The notes beneath the pieces are model-generated. The model was not told the origin of the DNA and did not search any database. It worked only from the letters and a program-made list of their open reading frames with translations. This document shows, piece by piece, positions 15,808 through 22,656 of a DNA stretch of 64,000 bases. Source of the stretch: Deferrisoma camini S3R1 (GTDB lineage: Bacteria > Desulfobacterota > Deferrisomatia > Deferrisomatales > Deferrisomataceae); contig NZ_JAFN01000001.1 of the NCBI RefSeq assembly GCF_000526155.1, positions 1 through 64,000 of the forward strand, read 5' to 3'. Numbering within the stretch: position 1 is the stretch's first letter; every line of letters begins with the position of its first letter. Position numbers and translations under genes: made by a program.

Positions 15808-16413
15808 ATGGGCGAGACCCCAGCGTCGGCAGCCAGGCCCCGCCGCCGCATCCTTCTGATCGAGCGGGCGTTCCAGGTGCGGTTCATCGCCAAGATGACC
15901 GCGGTGGTCGTTCTCGGAACGGTGCTGACCGGCGGCATCCTGTACGTGCTGGCCAACCAGGAGTTCGGCCGGGCGTTCTACAGCGCCCACTACCAGGCCC
16001 GGTCGAGCTGGGAGCTCCTGCTCCCGGCCGTGCTGGTGTCGTCGTTCGTGTCCATGACCCTCGTGGCGGCCGCGGCCACGGTGCTCACCCTGTATTCGAG
16101 CCACAAGATCGGAGGGCCGCTGTACCGGTTTCGGGCCAACCTGCGGGCGATCGGCGACGGGGACCTGACCCTGGTCACCCGCCTGCGGGAGGGGGACGAA
16201 CTGCAGGGGTTCACCGAGGCCATGAACGACATGACCCGCCGACTGCGCGAGAGGGTGCGGGAGGCCCGGGACGCGGCCGAGGATCTGCGGGTCGCCCTGG
16301 CCGAGGCCAAAGGGGTGGTCGAGGCCGGGGGGCGTTTGACCGCGGAAGGGCTGCAGGGCGTGGAGGAGGCCTCCGAACGCCTGCGCCGGGCGCTGGGGGG
16401 GTTCCGGGTGTGA
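15808..16413 (+). CDS. HAMP-domain membrane protein without output domain
   Basis: 201 residues: two transmembrane helices (about 28-49 and 71-97) with a short periplasmic loop between them, then a HAMP linker (about 95-150, SHKIGGPLYRFRANLRAIGDGDLTLVTRLREGDELQGF) and a C-terminal coiled coil. No kinase, GGDEF or MCP output follows, so it may act as a signal-relay subunit or scaffold. AAGGAGG precedes the ATG. Its stop overlaps the GTG of the 11-heme cytochrome gene, tying it to that electron-transfer system. Confidence 0.82.
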   Translation: MGETPASAARPRRRILLIERAFQVRFIAKMTAVVVLGTVLTGGILYVLANQEFGRAFYSAHYQARSSWELLLPAVLVSSFVSMTLVAAAATVLTLYSSHKIGGPLYRFRANLRAIGDGDLTLVTRLREGDELQGFTEAMNDMTRRLRERVREARDAAEDLRVALAEAKGVVEAGGRLTAEGLQGVEEASERLRRALGGFRV

Positions 16414-17936
16414 GGCCGGCTCGATCGCCCTGGGTGCGGGTGGGGGCGCTGGCGGTCGTCCTGGGCTGGGCCGGAACGGCCGCGGCCGCGGGGCCCCACG
16501 CGGCCCTGGCCGACCCGGAGAGGTGCGGCCGGTGCCACGTGGAGGTGCCCGGACCCGACACCCCCCGGCCGTACCGGTTTCGGCGGGACATCGTGAGCCT
16601 GTGCCTGGAGTGCCACCGGGACAAGGACCTGTCGTCCCTCCATCCGGTGGACATCCGGCCGGGCACGAGGATTCCCCCGGACCTGCCCCTGGACGAACAG
16701 GGCACCATGACCTGCGCCACCTGCCACGACCCCCACTCCCCGGCCGAGGCGGACGAGCCCTACGTGGCCGAGCCGATCGCCCGGCGTCTCCTGTCGATGC
16801 TGGGAAGAGGCCGACGGCACCGGACCTATTTCCTCCGCCGCCGCAACGACCAGGGGCAGCTGTGCCTCGGATGCCACGACCGGTCCCGCCTGGCGACCCA
16901 GGCCTTCCACGTCCGGGAGGGGGGCGGTGCGGCCGCGTACGCCGGGTCGGGGGCGTGCAAGGAATGTCATCCGAGGATCTACGCGGCGTGGAGGCTCACC
17001 CCCCACGCCCGCATGACCCGAGACGCCCGCAAGGATCCCGGAGCGGTCCTGGGGGACTTCGATGCGGATCCGCCGTTCCTCCGGCAAGAGGTCCTCTACA
17101 CCCTGGGGTCCCACTGGACCCAGCGGTACGTGGTGGAGAAGAAGGGAAGGCTCTACGTGAAGGCGGCCATCTGGTCGATCACCCAGAAGGCCTGGGACCG
17201 GTCCTACTGGATCGACAAGCCATGGATCCCGTACTGCGCGGGCTGCCACACCACCGGGTTCGAGCCGGGGGAGCCGCCGCGGTGGGCCGAGTTGGGCATC
17301 GGGTGCGAGGCATGCCACGGTCCGGGCCGGGCCCACGTCGAGTCCGGGGGGGAGGGGCCCGTGGTGAATCCGGCGAAGCTGGCCCCCGTGCGGCGGCAGA
17401 TGATCTGTGAGTCGTGCCACACCACCGGCCACGACCGCACGGGGCAGTTCCGGTTTCCCGTGGGGTATCTGCCGGGGCGGGATCTGACGCGCTATTTCAA
17501 GGGGCTCTTGCCCAAGCCGGGGCAGGACAACACCACCTTCGCCGGGGACGAGTCCTACGAGGACCGGCACCGCCAGTGGCTGTTTTGGGTGGACCATTTC
17601 ATGGACGCCCGGGGCCTCACCTGCGACATCTGCAAGAACTTCCGGAGCCAGCTGCAGGAGACCGACAAACCCCGTCTGACCCCGACGGAGTTCTGCCTCA
17701 CCTGCCACCGGGACACGCTGCCCGCCACCCCGGTTCACGAGCGCCACATGGCGGGGGGGGTGGACTGCCGCCGGTGCCATGACCCCCTGCGCACGGCCGA
17801 CGGCACCGGATACAGCATCCACGACCACAAGTTCCTGTTCCAGGCCCCCCCGGGGCCCCCGGTGGGGCCGCCGGACCGGGCGTGCCGCACCTGCCACGCC
17901 GGAGGGGCCGAGGCCAAGAGACGCGGCGGACCGTGA
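16410..17936 (+). CDS. Multiheme c-type cytochrome, 11 CxxCH plus one CxxCK
   Basis: 508 residues with a signal peptide (residues 1-27). Eleven CxxCH motifs are visible (from CGRCH at 39 through CRTCH near the C-terminus), plus CDICK at 405-409 where family members would carry CxxCH. Lys-ligated CxxCK is the hallmark of the catalytic heme of nitrite reductase NrfA, so an active-site heme is possible. The middle (about 175-345, YAGSGACKECH, YCAGCHTTGF, GIGCEACHGPG, CESCHTTG) resembles the cytochrome c554 family. It is probably a periplasmic oxidoreductase or electron conduit. The GTG overlaps the HAMP stop, and no nrfH-like partner is seen. Confidence 0.88.
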   Translation: MRPARSPWVRVGALAVVLGWAGTAAAAGPHAALADPERCGRCHVEVPGPDTPRPYRFRRDIVSLCLECHRDKDLSSLHPVDIRPGTRIPPDLPLDEQGTMTCATCHDPHSPAEADEPYVAEPIARRLLSMLGRGRRHRTYFLRRRNDQGQLCLGCHDRSRLATQAFHVREGGGAAAYAGSGACKECHPRIYAAWRLTPHARMTRDARKDPGAVLGDFDADPPFLRQEVLYTLGSHWTQRYVVEKKGRLYVKAAIWSITQKAWDRSYWIDKPWIPYCAGCHTTGFEPGEPPRWAELGIGCEACHGPGRAHVESGGEGPVVNPAKLAPVRRQMICESCHTTGHDRTGQFRFPVGYLPGRDLTRYFKGLLPKPGQDNTTFAGDESYEDRHRQWLFWVDHFMDARGLTCDICKNFRSQLQETDKPRLTPTEFCLTCHRDTLPATPVHERHMAGGVDCRRCHDPLRTADGTGYSIHDHKFLFQAPPGPPVGPPDRACRTCHAGGAEAKRRGGP

Positions 17937-17942
17937 GGGCCC

Positions 17943-17971
17943 TTGCACGCCGGTCCGGCCCGCCGTAGAGT
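17943..17971 (+). promoter_or_regulatory. Candidate promoter of the thioredoxin pair
   Basis: TTGCAC (17943-17948), 17 bp, TAGAGT (17966-17971), 43 bp upstream of the ATG at 18014. Confidence 0.45.
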
Positions 17972-18013
17972 CGCCGACCGAGATCGTTTCCACTGCTGCC
18001 GGGAGGAACCGAC

Positions 18014-18535
18014 ATGAAGAGACTGGTTGCCGCGCTTTGTCTGGGATTCCTGCTGGTCGCCGGGGTGCCGGCGGCGTGGTCCTTGTGCCTCGAAAAGGGC
18101 CAGATCGCGCCCGACTTCACCATCGAGGACATCAACGGCAACCCCGTGAGCCTGTCGTCGTTTCGGGGCAAGGTGGTGATGCTGGCGTTCTGGGCCTCGT
18201 GGTGCCCTCGCTGCATGGAGGAGCTGGCGTTCCTCCAGGGCCTGTACACCGGCCACGAGGACGAGATCGTAGTGCTGGCGGTGAACCAGGAGACCCAGAA
18301 CCTCTCCGCCAAGCACGTGGCCAAGCTCAAGGAGGAGATCGACACCCTGGGCATCTCGTTCCCGATCCTGCTCGACAAGGACCTGGACGTGTGGAAGAGC
18401 TACTGCATCAACGCCCTGCCCACGAGCGTGATCCTGGACCGGGAGGGCAAGGTACGGTTCGCCGAGCCCAACTACTACTGGGCCAGCCAGAAGAAGATCC
18501 GCAAGGTGCTCGGGGAACTGGGGGTCGGCAAGTGA
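18014..18535 (+). CDS. TlpA/ResA-type thiol-disulfide oxidoreductase
   Basis: 173 residues, exported by an N-terminal signal peptide (1-23). Thioredoxin fold of the AhpC/TSA-Redoxin type: IAPDFTIEDINGNPVSLSSFRGKVVMLAFWASWCPRC, with active-site CPRC (C64, C67). The cis-Pro loop is NALPTSVILD. Such proteins keep CxxCH cysteines reduced for heme attachment, which fits the neighbouring cytochrome. The ATG has GGGAGGA upstream. The stop overlaps the next gene (GTGA). Confidence 0.87.
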   Translation: MKRLVAALCLGFLLVAGVPAAWSLCLEKGQIAPDFTIEDINGNPVSLSSFRGKVVMLAFWASWCPRCMEELAFLQGLYTGHEDEIVVLAVNQETQNLSAKHVAKLKEEIDTLGISFPILLDKDLDVWKSYCINALPTSVILDREGKVRFAEPNYYWASQKKIRKVLGELGVGK

Positions 18536-19050
18536 GGCCCGTGCTGACGGCTGTGCTGGCGGCCGTCGCCCTGGTGGGCACGGCGGCCGCCGAGCCCCTG
18601 TTCCGGCTGCTCGATCCCGGGGAGCAGGTGGCCCCGTTCGAGCTGCGGGACCCGCAAGGGGCGTCCCACCGGTTGGCCCGGGCCGAGGGCACCCCGGAGT
18701 TGCTGTTCTTCTGGAGCGTGTACTGCCCCAACTGCAAGGAGGCCATGCCCGGGCTGGTGGAGCTGTCCCGGCGGTGGCAGGGCCGCGGGGTTCGGGTCTG
18801 GGCCGTCAACGTGGACGGCGAGCGGTTCTCCAACGCCGTGCGGTCCTACGTGAGGGCCATGGAACTTCCGTTCCCGGTGGTGTACGATCGCCTCGAAGGC
18901 GAGACCCTGGTGGCCGCCGACCCCCTGGGGGTGACGAAGACCCCCACCCTGTACCTGCTGGACGGCAAGGGGAGGGTGGTGACCCGCCAGGTCGTCGAGG
19001 TGGACTACGCCCAACTGGAACGGGATCTTGAACGACTCCTCTCTCCCTGA
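18532..19050 (+). CDS. TlpA-like periplasmic thioredoxin
   Basis: 172 residues with a signal peptide (1-20). The redoxin fold has active site CPNC (C65, C68) in LLFFWSVYCPNCKEAMPGL and the cis-Pro loop VTKTPTLYLLDGKG. It is a divergent paralogue of the gene just upstream. The two may act as an oxidant/reductant or relay pair in cytochrome c maturation (inference). The GTG overlaps the upstream stop. The 3' end overlaps the TTG start of the dus gene by 23 bp. Confidence 0.83.
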   Translation: MRPVLTAVLAAVALVGTAAAEPLFRLLDPGEQVAPFELRDPQGASHRLARAEGTPELLFFWSVYCPNCKEAMPGLVELSRRWQGRGVRVWAVNVDGERFSNAVRSYVRAMELPFPVVYDRLEGETLVAADPLGVTKTPTLYLLDGKGRVVTRQVVEVDYAQLERDLERLLSP

Positions 19051-20023
19051 GCCCCTCCACCGGACCCGGTTCTGGATGGCCCCCATGGCGGGGGTCACCG
19101 ACCCCGCGTTTCGCGAGCGGCTGCGCCGGAACGGTTGCCGTTACCTATTCACCGAGATGGTGTCCGCCGCGGCCGTGGCCCGGGGGAACCGCCGGACCGT
19201 GGCGTACCTCGAGGCCCCGGACCGCGGCCCAGACCTGGCCCTGCAGGTGTTCGGCAGCCGGCCGGACGAGCTGGCCGCGGCCGCCGACAAGGCCGCCGAG
19301 GCCGGGTTCGTCCACCTGGACCTCAACATGGGGTGCCCGGTGCGTAAGGTGGTTCGGTCCGGGGCGGGGGCGGCCCTGATGAACGACCCCGCCCTTGCCC
19401 GGGCGTGCGTGGCAGCCCTGCGCCGGGGGTTCTCCGGGGTGCTCTCGGTGAAGATCCGGGCCGGGTGGGACGCCACGAGCCGGAACGCCCCGGAGATCGC
19501 GGCCCTGGCCGAAGGCGAGGGGGCCGACCTGATCGTGGTGCACCCCCGCACCCGCTCCCAGGGGTATGCGGGCCGGGCCGACTGGTCGGTGGTGGCCGCG
19601 GTGGCGGAGCGGGTGTCGGTGCCGGTGGTCGGCAACGGGGACATCGCCGACGCCCGCTCGGCCGTGGACCGGCTGCGGGAGAGCGGTTGCGCCGCGGTGA
19701 TGATCGGGCGGGGGGCCCTGGGAGCGCCGTGGGTGTTCGGCCAGGCCGAGGCCCTGCTGCGGGGAGACGAGATGCCCCCGGCGCCCGCGCCCGCCCGGAT
19801 CGGTCGGGATCTGCTCGAGCAGTTCCGCGACCTGGTCCGGTGGAAGGGGGAGCGGGTGGCCGTGGCGGAGATGCGCAAGTTTGCGGCCTGGGCCGCCCGG
19901 GGCATGCCCGGGGCCACGGCGTTCCGGCGGCGGATTCAGAGCCTGCCGACCCGGGCCGAGGCCGAGGAAGAGATCCGGAGGTTCTTCCAAGTGGAGACTG
20001 CGGGGGAGAGGGAGGCGGCATGA
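19028..20023 (+). CDS. dusB: tRNA-dihydrouridine synthase
   Basis: 331 residues. FMN-dependent enzyme that reduces uridines in tRNA D-loops. Seen: FWMAPMAGVTDPAFR (16-30), FTEMVSA, the catalytic-Cys box LDLNMGCPVRKVVRSGAGAALM, KIRAGWD, HPRTRSQGYAGRADW, the FMN phosphate loop NGDIADA and IGRGALGAPW. The helical C-terminal domain follows. The TTG start at 19028 overlaps the upstream gene. A later start would remove the first strand. It is followed with an ATGA overlap by a Fis-like regulator, like the dusB-fis pair of enterobacteria. Confidence 0.9.
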   Translation: MNDSSLPEPLHRTRFWMAPMAGVTDPAFRERLRRNGCRYLFTEMVSAAAVARGNRRTVAYLEAPDRGPDLALQVFGSRPDELAAAADKAAEAGFVHLDLNMGCPVRKVVRSGAGAALMNDPALARACVAALRRGFSGVLSVKIRAGWDATSRNAPEIAALAEGEGADLIVVHPRTRSQGYAGRADWSVVAAVAERVSVPVVGNGDIADARSAVDRLRESGCAAVMIGRGALGAPWVFGQAEALLRGDEMPPAPAPARIGRDLLEQFRDLVRWKGERVAVAEMRKFAAWAARGMPGATAFRRRIQSLPTRAEAEEEIRRFFQVETAGEREAA

Positions 20024-20640
20024 TGGCGGAACCGGGTGCGGTTTTGGTGGTGAGCCCGTCGGACTGGCTGGCGCTGAGGGTGGGGCGGTCCCTCGGCTCG
20101 CCGGAGGCCGTGGTCCGGGTTCCCGACCCCCAGGCCTTGGCCCGGTACCGCCGCCAGCGGCCGTTCACGATCTGCTTCGTCGACGCCCGGCACACGGCGG
20201 GGTGTGAGGAGTGGCCGGCCCGGTGCCGGAAGGCGCGCCCCCTGGAACGGTTCGTGTGGGTGGTGGATCCCTGGCAGCCGGCCAACGGGGGCGGGGAGGC
20301 GTACGGCTACCTGAGGGAGCCCTTCGGCCCGGCCGAGGTCCGGGCGTGGCTCACCCGGGCGCGGGAGGAGGAGAGGCTGGCCAAGGGAGACCGGTCCCTG
20401 GAGGATCACCTCTACGACCGGTTCCAGGAGTTCCTGAGAGACCTGGGGGCGAGCCCCGGGGTGCGGCTCCACGACCTAGTGTGGGAGCAACTGGAGCGGC
20501 CGCTGATCGCCTCGGTCCTGGAGTGGACCGGCGGCAACCAGACCCGGGCCGCCCGGATCCTGGGCATCCACCGCAACACCCTGCGCAACAAGATCCGGAA
20601 GTTCGGGATCGCCCCACCCCCCGGCCGGGGCCGGGCCTGA
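20020..20640 (+). CDS. Fis-type DNA-binding regulator with degenerate receiver-like N-terminus
   Basis: 206 residues. The C-terminal 45 residues are a Fis/NtrC-type helix-turn-helix (PLIASVLEWTGGNQTRAARILGIHRNTLRNKIRKFGI). The first ~115 residues are predicted alpha/beta like a receiver, but the expected phospho-acceptor Asp neighbourhood is not preserved (ICFVDARHTAGCEEW), so phosphorylation is doubtful. There is no sigma-54 AAA+ domain. The middle (EDHLYDRFQEFLRDLGA) matches the helical dimerisation part of Fis. Translationally coupled to the dus gene, recalling dusB-fis. Confidence 0.78.
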   Translation: MMAEPGAVLVVSPSDWLALRVGRSLGSPEAVVRVPDPQALARYRRQRPFTICFVDARHTAGCEEWPARCRKARPLERFVWVVDPWQPANGGGEAYGYLREPFGPAEVRAWLTRAREEERLAKGDRSLEDHLYDRFQEFLRDLGASPGVRLHDLVWEQLERPLIASVLEWTGGNQTRAARILGIHRNTLRNKIRKFGIAPPPGRGRA

Positions 20641-20741
20641 GAGTTCGGGCCTTCAGCCCGCTAGAAGGCTGGAAACCCTCCCGGGTTCCCGCACGTTCTA
20701 GGAACCTTCATGTCTTTTCGCCTTCACATCACGGTCCGAGG
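20641..20741. repeat. Intergenic spacer start: CTAG-rich hairpin word
   Basis: The 326-bp gap 20641-20966 contains no gene. It begins with CGGGCCTTCAGCCCGCTAG (from 20647), a hairpin followed by AAGGCTGGAAA. Related copies occur at 27229 and 57156. The rest of the gap holds an R1 fragment, an R2 inverted repeat and the GTTACCCTTCC word. Confidence 0.5.
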
Positions 20742-20775
20742 GGCAAGGGGCCTGGTGGAGAGCCGGGCGCGGCCG
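20742..20775 (-). repeat. R1 repeat fragment
   Basis: GGGCAAGGGGCCTGGTGGAG then AGCCGGGCGCGGCC is the reverse complement of the end of R1 at 38250-38282 with few mismatches. Read on the minus strand in the R1 frame it gives GRARLSTRPLAPRTVM and a stop, matching the C-terminal tail of the R1 peptide. Confidence 0.6.
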
Positions 20776-20870
20776 TATCAGGGGCGAGAGTTCAGAAGGC
20801 AGTAAACAGGAGAACTGCAGGAGCGGTTCCCCCTGTCTTCTGTCCACCGACTCCTGATTCCTGAAATGCA
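20775..20870. repeat. R2 inverted-repeat element (degenerate copy)
   Basis: The left arm TATCAGGGGCGAGAGTTCAG and the right arm (ending CTGATTCCTGAAATGCA) are imperfect inverted repeats. The left arm matches the left arm of the element at 55229-55378 at about 30 of 38 positions. Confidence 0.55.
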
Positions 20871-20896
20871 GGCCCCTTGCCCCCCGGCGGCAACGT

Positions 20897-20930
20897 CCCG
20901 GACCAGGGAGAAGTTACCCTTCCCCGTTGT
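20897..20930 (+). repeat. Dispersed intergenic word, second copy
   Basis: CCCGGACCAGGGAGAAGTTAC then CCTTCCCCGTTGT corresponds to 8681-8710. It lies 37 bp past the stop of the 17-heme cytochrome gene (minus strand). Confidence 0.55.
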
Positions 20931-20966
20931 AGGACCCCGCAGGGGGCTTCCTTGCCTTCCGGTATC

Positions 20967-22475
20967 CTACCTGCGCTTCGCCGTGATCCCCTTGCGCAGG
21001 AAGTGGGGCTCGTCCGAGGCGTGGGGGTCGTGGCACGAGGAGCAGGGCTTTGCCTCGGGCGCGTGGGGCTCGATCTCGTGGCACTCGGTGCACAGCTCGG
21101 ACTGGGGGGCGGCCAGCACCCCCGGGAAGAACCCCACGTGGGGATCGTGGCAGGCAAAGCAGCCCTCCTCCAGGGCCGGATGGATCTCCTTGCCGTTCTC
21201 CCGGGGGTCGTCGTGGCAGTCCAGGCAGAGGTCGGGCGGCCCCTGGGCCAGCAGCTTCTCCTGGGCCCCGCCGTGGGGACCGTGGCAACCGGTGCAGCCG
21301 TCTTCCAGGGCCGGGTGCAGGGCCCGGTCCCCGGAGGCCTCGGGCACCTCGTGGCAGTCGGCGCACAGCTCGGGCTGATCGGCCTTGAGGCGTTTGTCCC
21401 GGGGGGTGTGGGGGTCGTGGCAGGTGGGACACCCCTCGTCCAGGGCGTCGTGGCGCACGGGTTCCGTGCCCACGTCGTCGTGGCACTCCGCGCACTGTTG
21501 CGAGAAGTCGCCCCGGGCCAGGGTCTGCTCCACGTCGCCGTGGGGATCGTGGCACTGGGTGCACTCGGCCAGATCCTCCCCGTGCCCCTTGGCCACCTGG
21601 TCCGCGTGGCACTTGGCGCACAGCTTCGGAAGGGGGGCCCGCAGCAGCGAGTTGCCTCCGGCGTGGGGATCGTGGCAGGTGGCGCAGGCGCGGCCCTCGG
21701 CCACCGGCGGGTGCACCTGGTCGGCGGGGACGTCGGTCCCCTCGTCGTGGCACTCGGCGCAGACCTGGGGCACGGTGCCCTTCAGCTGGTTCGGATACCC
21801 GGAGAAGTGGGGGTCGTGGCAGGCGGCGCAGCTGCCCTCCTCGAAGGCCGGGTGGATGCCCTCCATCGTGCCCCGGTCTCCGTGGCAGCGGGCACACAGT
21901 TTCTGGGTGTCGGCCAGGAGCAGGTTGGGGTTGCCGGAGGCGTGGGGGTCGTGGCACTTGCCGCAGCGAACCCCGGCCGAGCGGAAGTGGCGGTCGGCCA
22001 GGGGGTCGTCCCGGAACGCGGGGTTCTGGCTCTCGATGGTGTGGCACGTCAGGCACACGTCGGGGTAGCCGCCGCCCTTGATGGCGAAGTCCGACAGGTG
22101 GCAGTTGGAGCACCGGAGCAGGGAGCCCGCGTGGACCTCCAGGGGGCGGAAGCCCTCCGGGGGGCTCTCACCCTCGGCGAGGCGGTAGACCTCGCGGGTC
22201 TTGCCGGCCACGGTGATCCGGTTGCGGCCCGGCGCCAGGGCGATGGCCGCGAAGAAGCGGCCCCCGGGGAGCTTGTCGGCCTCGGCGGCCCGGGTCTTGC
22301 CCCCGGCCTCCACCTGGATCATGACCTTGGACCCCGGCCGGTCGCTCCCGAACACCAGGACGTGATTGTCGCGCACCGCCACCCGGTTCGGGGGCTGGAT
22401 CAGCTCCGTGGCCCCGGCGGCCGACGCCGACACCAGGGCCGCGGCCAACACCACACGCAAGAGCCTTTTCGCCAT
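20967..22475 (-). CDS. 17-heme c-type cytochrome (doubled CxxCH family)
   Basis: 502 residues with a signal peptide (1-22). An Ig-like/PEGA-like beta domain (about 30-110) precedes seventeen CxxCH motifs spread over about residues 122-490. Many sit in alternating pairs with CHDPH, the hallmark of doubled-CxxCH cytochromes. Paired hemes at regular ~25-30 residue spacing suggest an extended periplasmic or outer-surface wire. The ATG at 22475 follows GAACGGA. A sigma-54 activator gene lies 181 bp upstream on the same strand and may control it, but I see no convincing -24/-12 site in the gap. Confidence 0.9.
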   Translation of the reverse strand: MAKRLLRVVLAAALVSASAAGATELIQPPNRVAVRDNHVLVFGSDRPGSKVMIQVEAGGKTRAAEADKLPGGRFFAAIALAPGRNRITVAGKTREVYRLAEGESPPEGFRPLEVHAGSLLRCSNCHLSDFAIKGGGYPDVCLTCHTIESQNPAFRDDPLADRHFRSAGVRCGKCHDPHASGNPNLLLADTQKLCARCHGDRGTMEGIHPAFEEGSCAACHDPHFSGYPNQLKGTVPQVCAECHDEGTDVPADQVHPPVAEGRACATCHDPHAGGNSLLRAPLPKLCAKCHADQVAKGHGEDLAECTQCHDPHGDVEQTLARGDFSQQCAECHDDVGTEPVRHDALDEGCPTCHDPHTPRDKRLKADQPELCADCHEVPEASGDRALHPALEDGCTGCHGPHGGAQEKLLAQGPPDLCLDCHDDPRENGKEIHPALEEGCFACHDPHVGFFPGVLAAPQSELCTECHEIEPHAPEAKPCSSCHDPHASDEPHFLRKGITAKRR

Positions 22476-22613
22476 TTCCGTTCACCGTCCTAGTCTAGAG
22501 TGGTCTCGCCCGTCGCGGCGGGGTCTCCCATCGGCCCGGCGCCCGGGGGGCTTGAGGCCCGGCGGGGGGGCAAGGGCTCTGCGGCCGCACCGGGCTCTTC
22601 GGCAGGTTCTTTC

Positions 22614-22631
22614 CCCCTGGGCTCAGGGGGC
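22614..22631 (-). terminator. GC hairpin after the sigma-54 activator gene
   Basis: CCCCCTG and CAGGGGG flank a 4-nt loop, 26 bp past the activator stop. No T-tract follows on the minus strand, so intrinsic termination would be weak. Confidence 0.3.
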
Positions 22632-22656
22632 CAATGGCTTTGCATGCAACTCGGTA

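Noticed and set aside
22476-22656. Sigma-54 promoter before the 17-heme cytochrome
   Set aside because: The best site (TGATAC...TTGCA on the minus strand) lacks the -24 GG and has wrong spacing.
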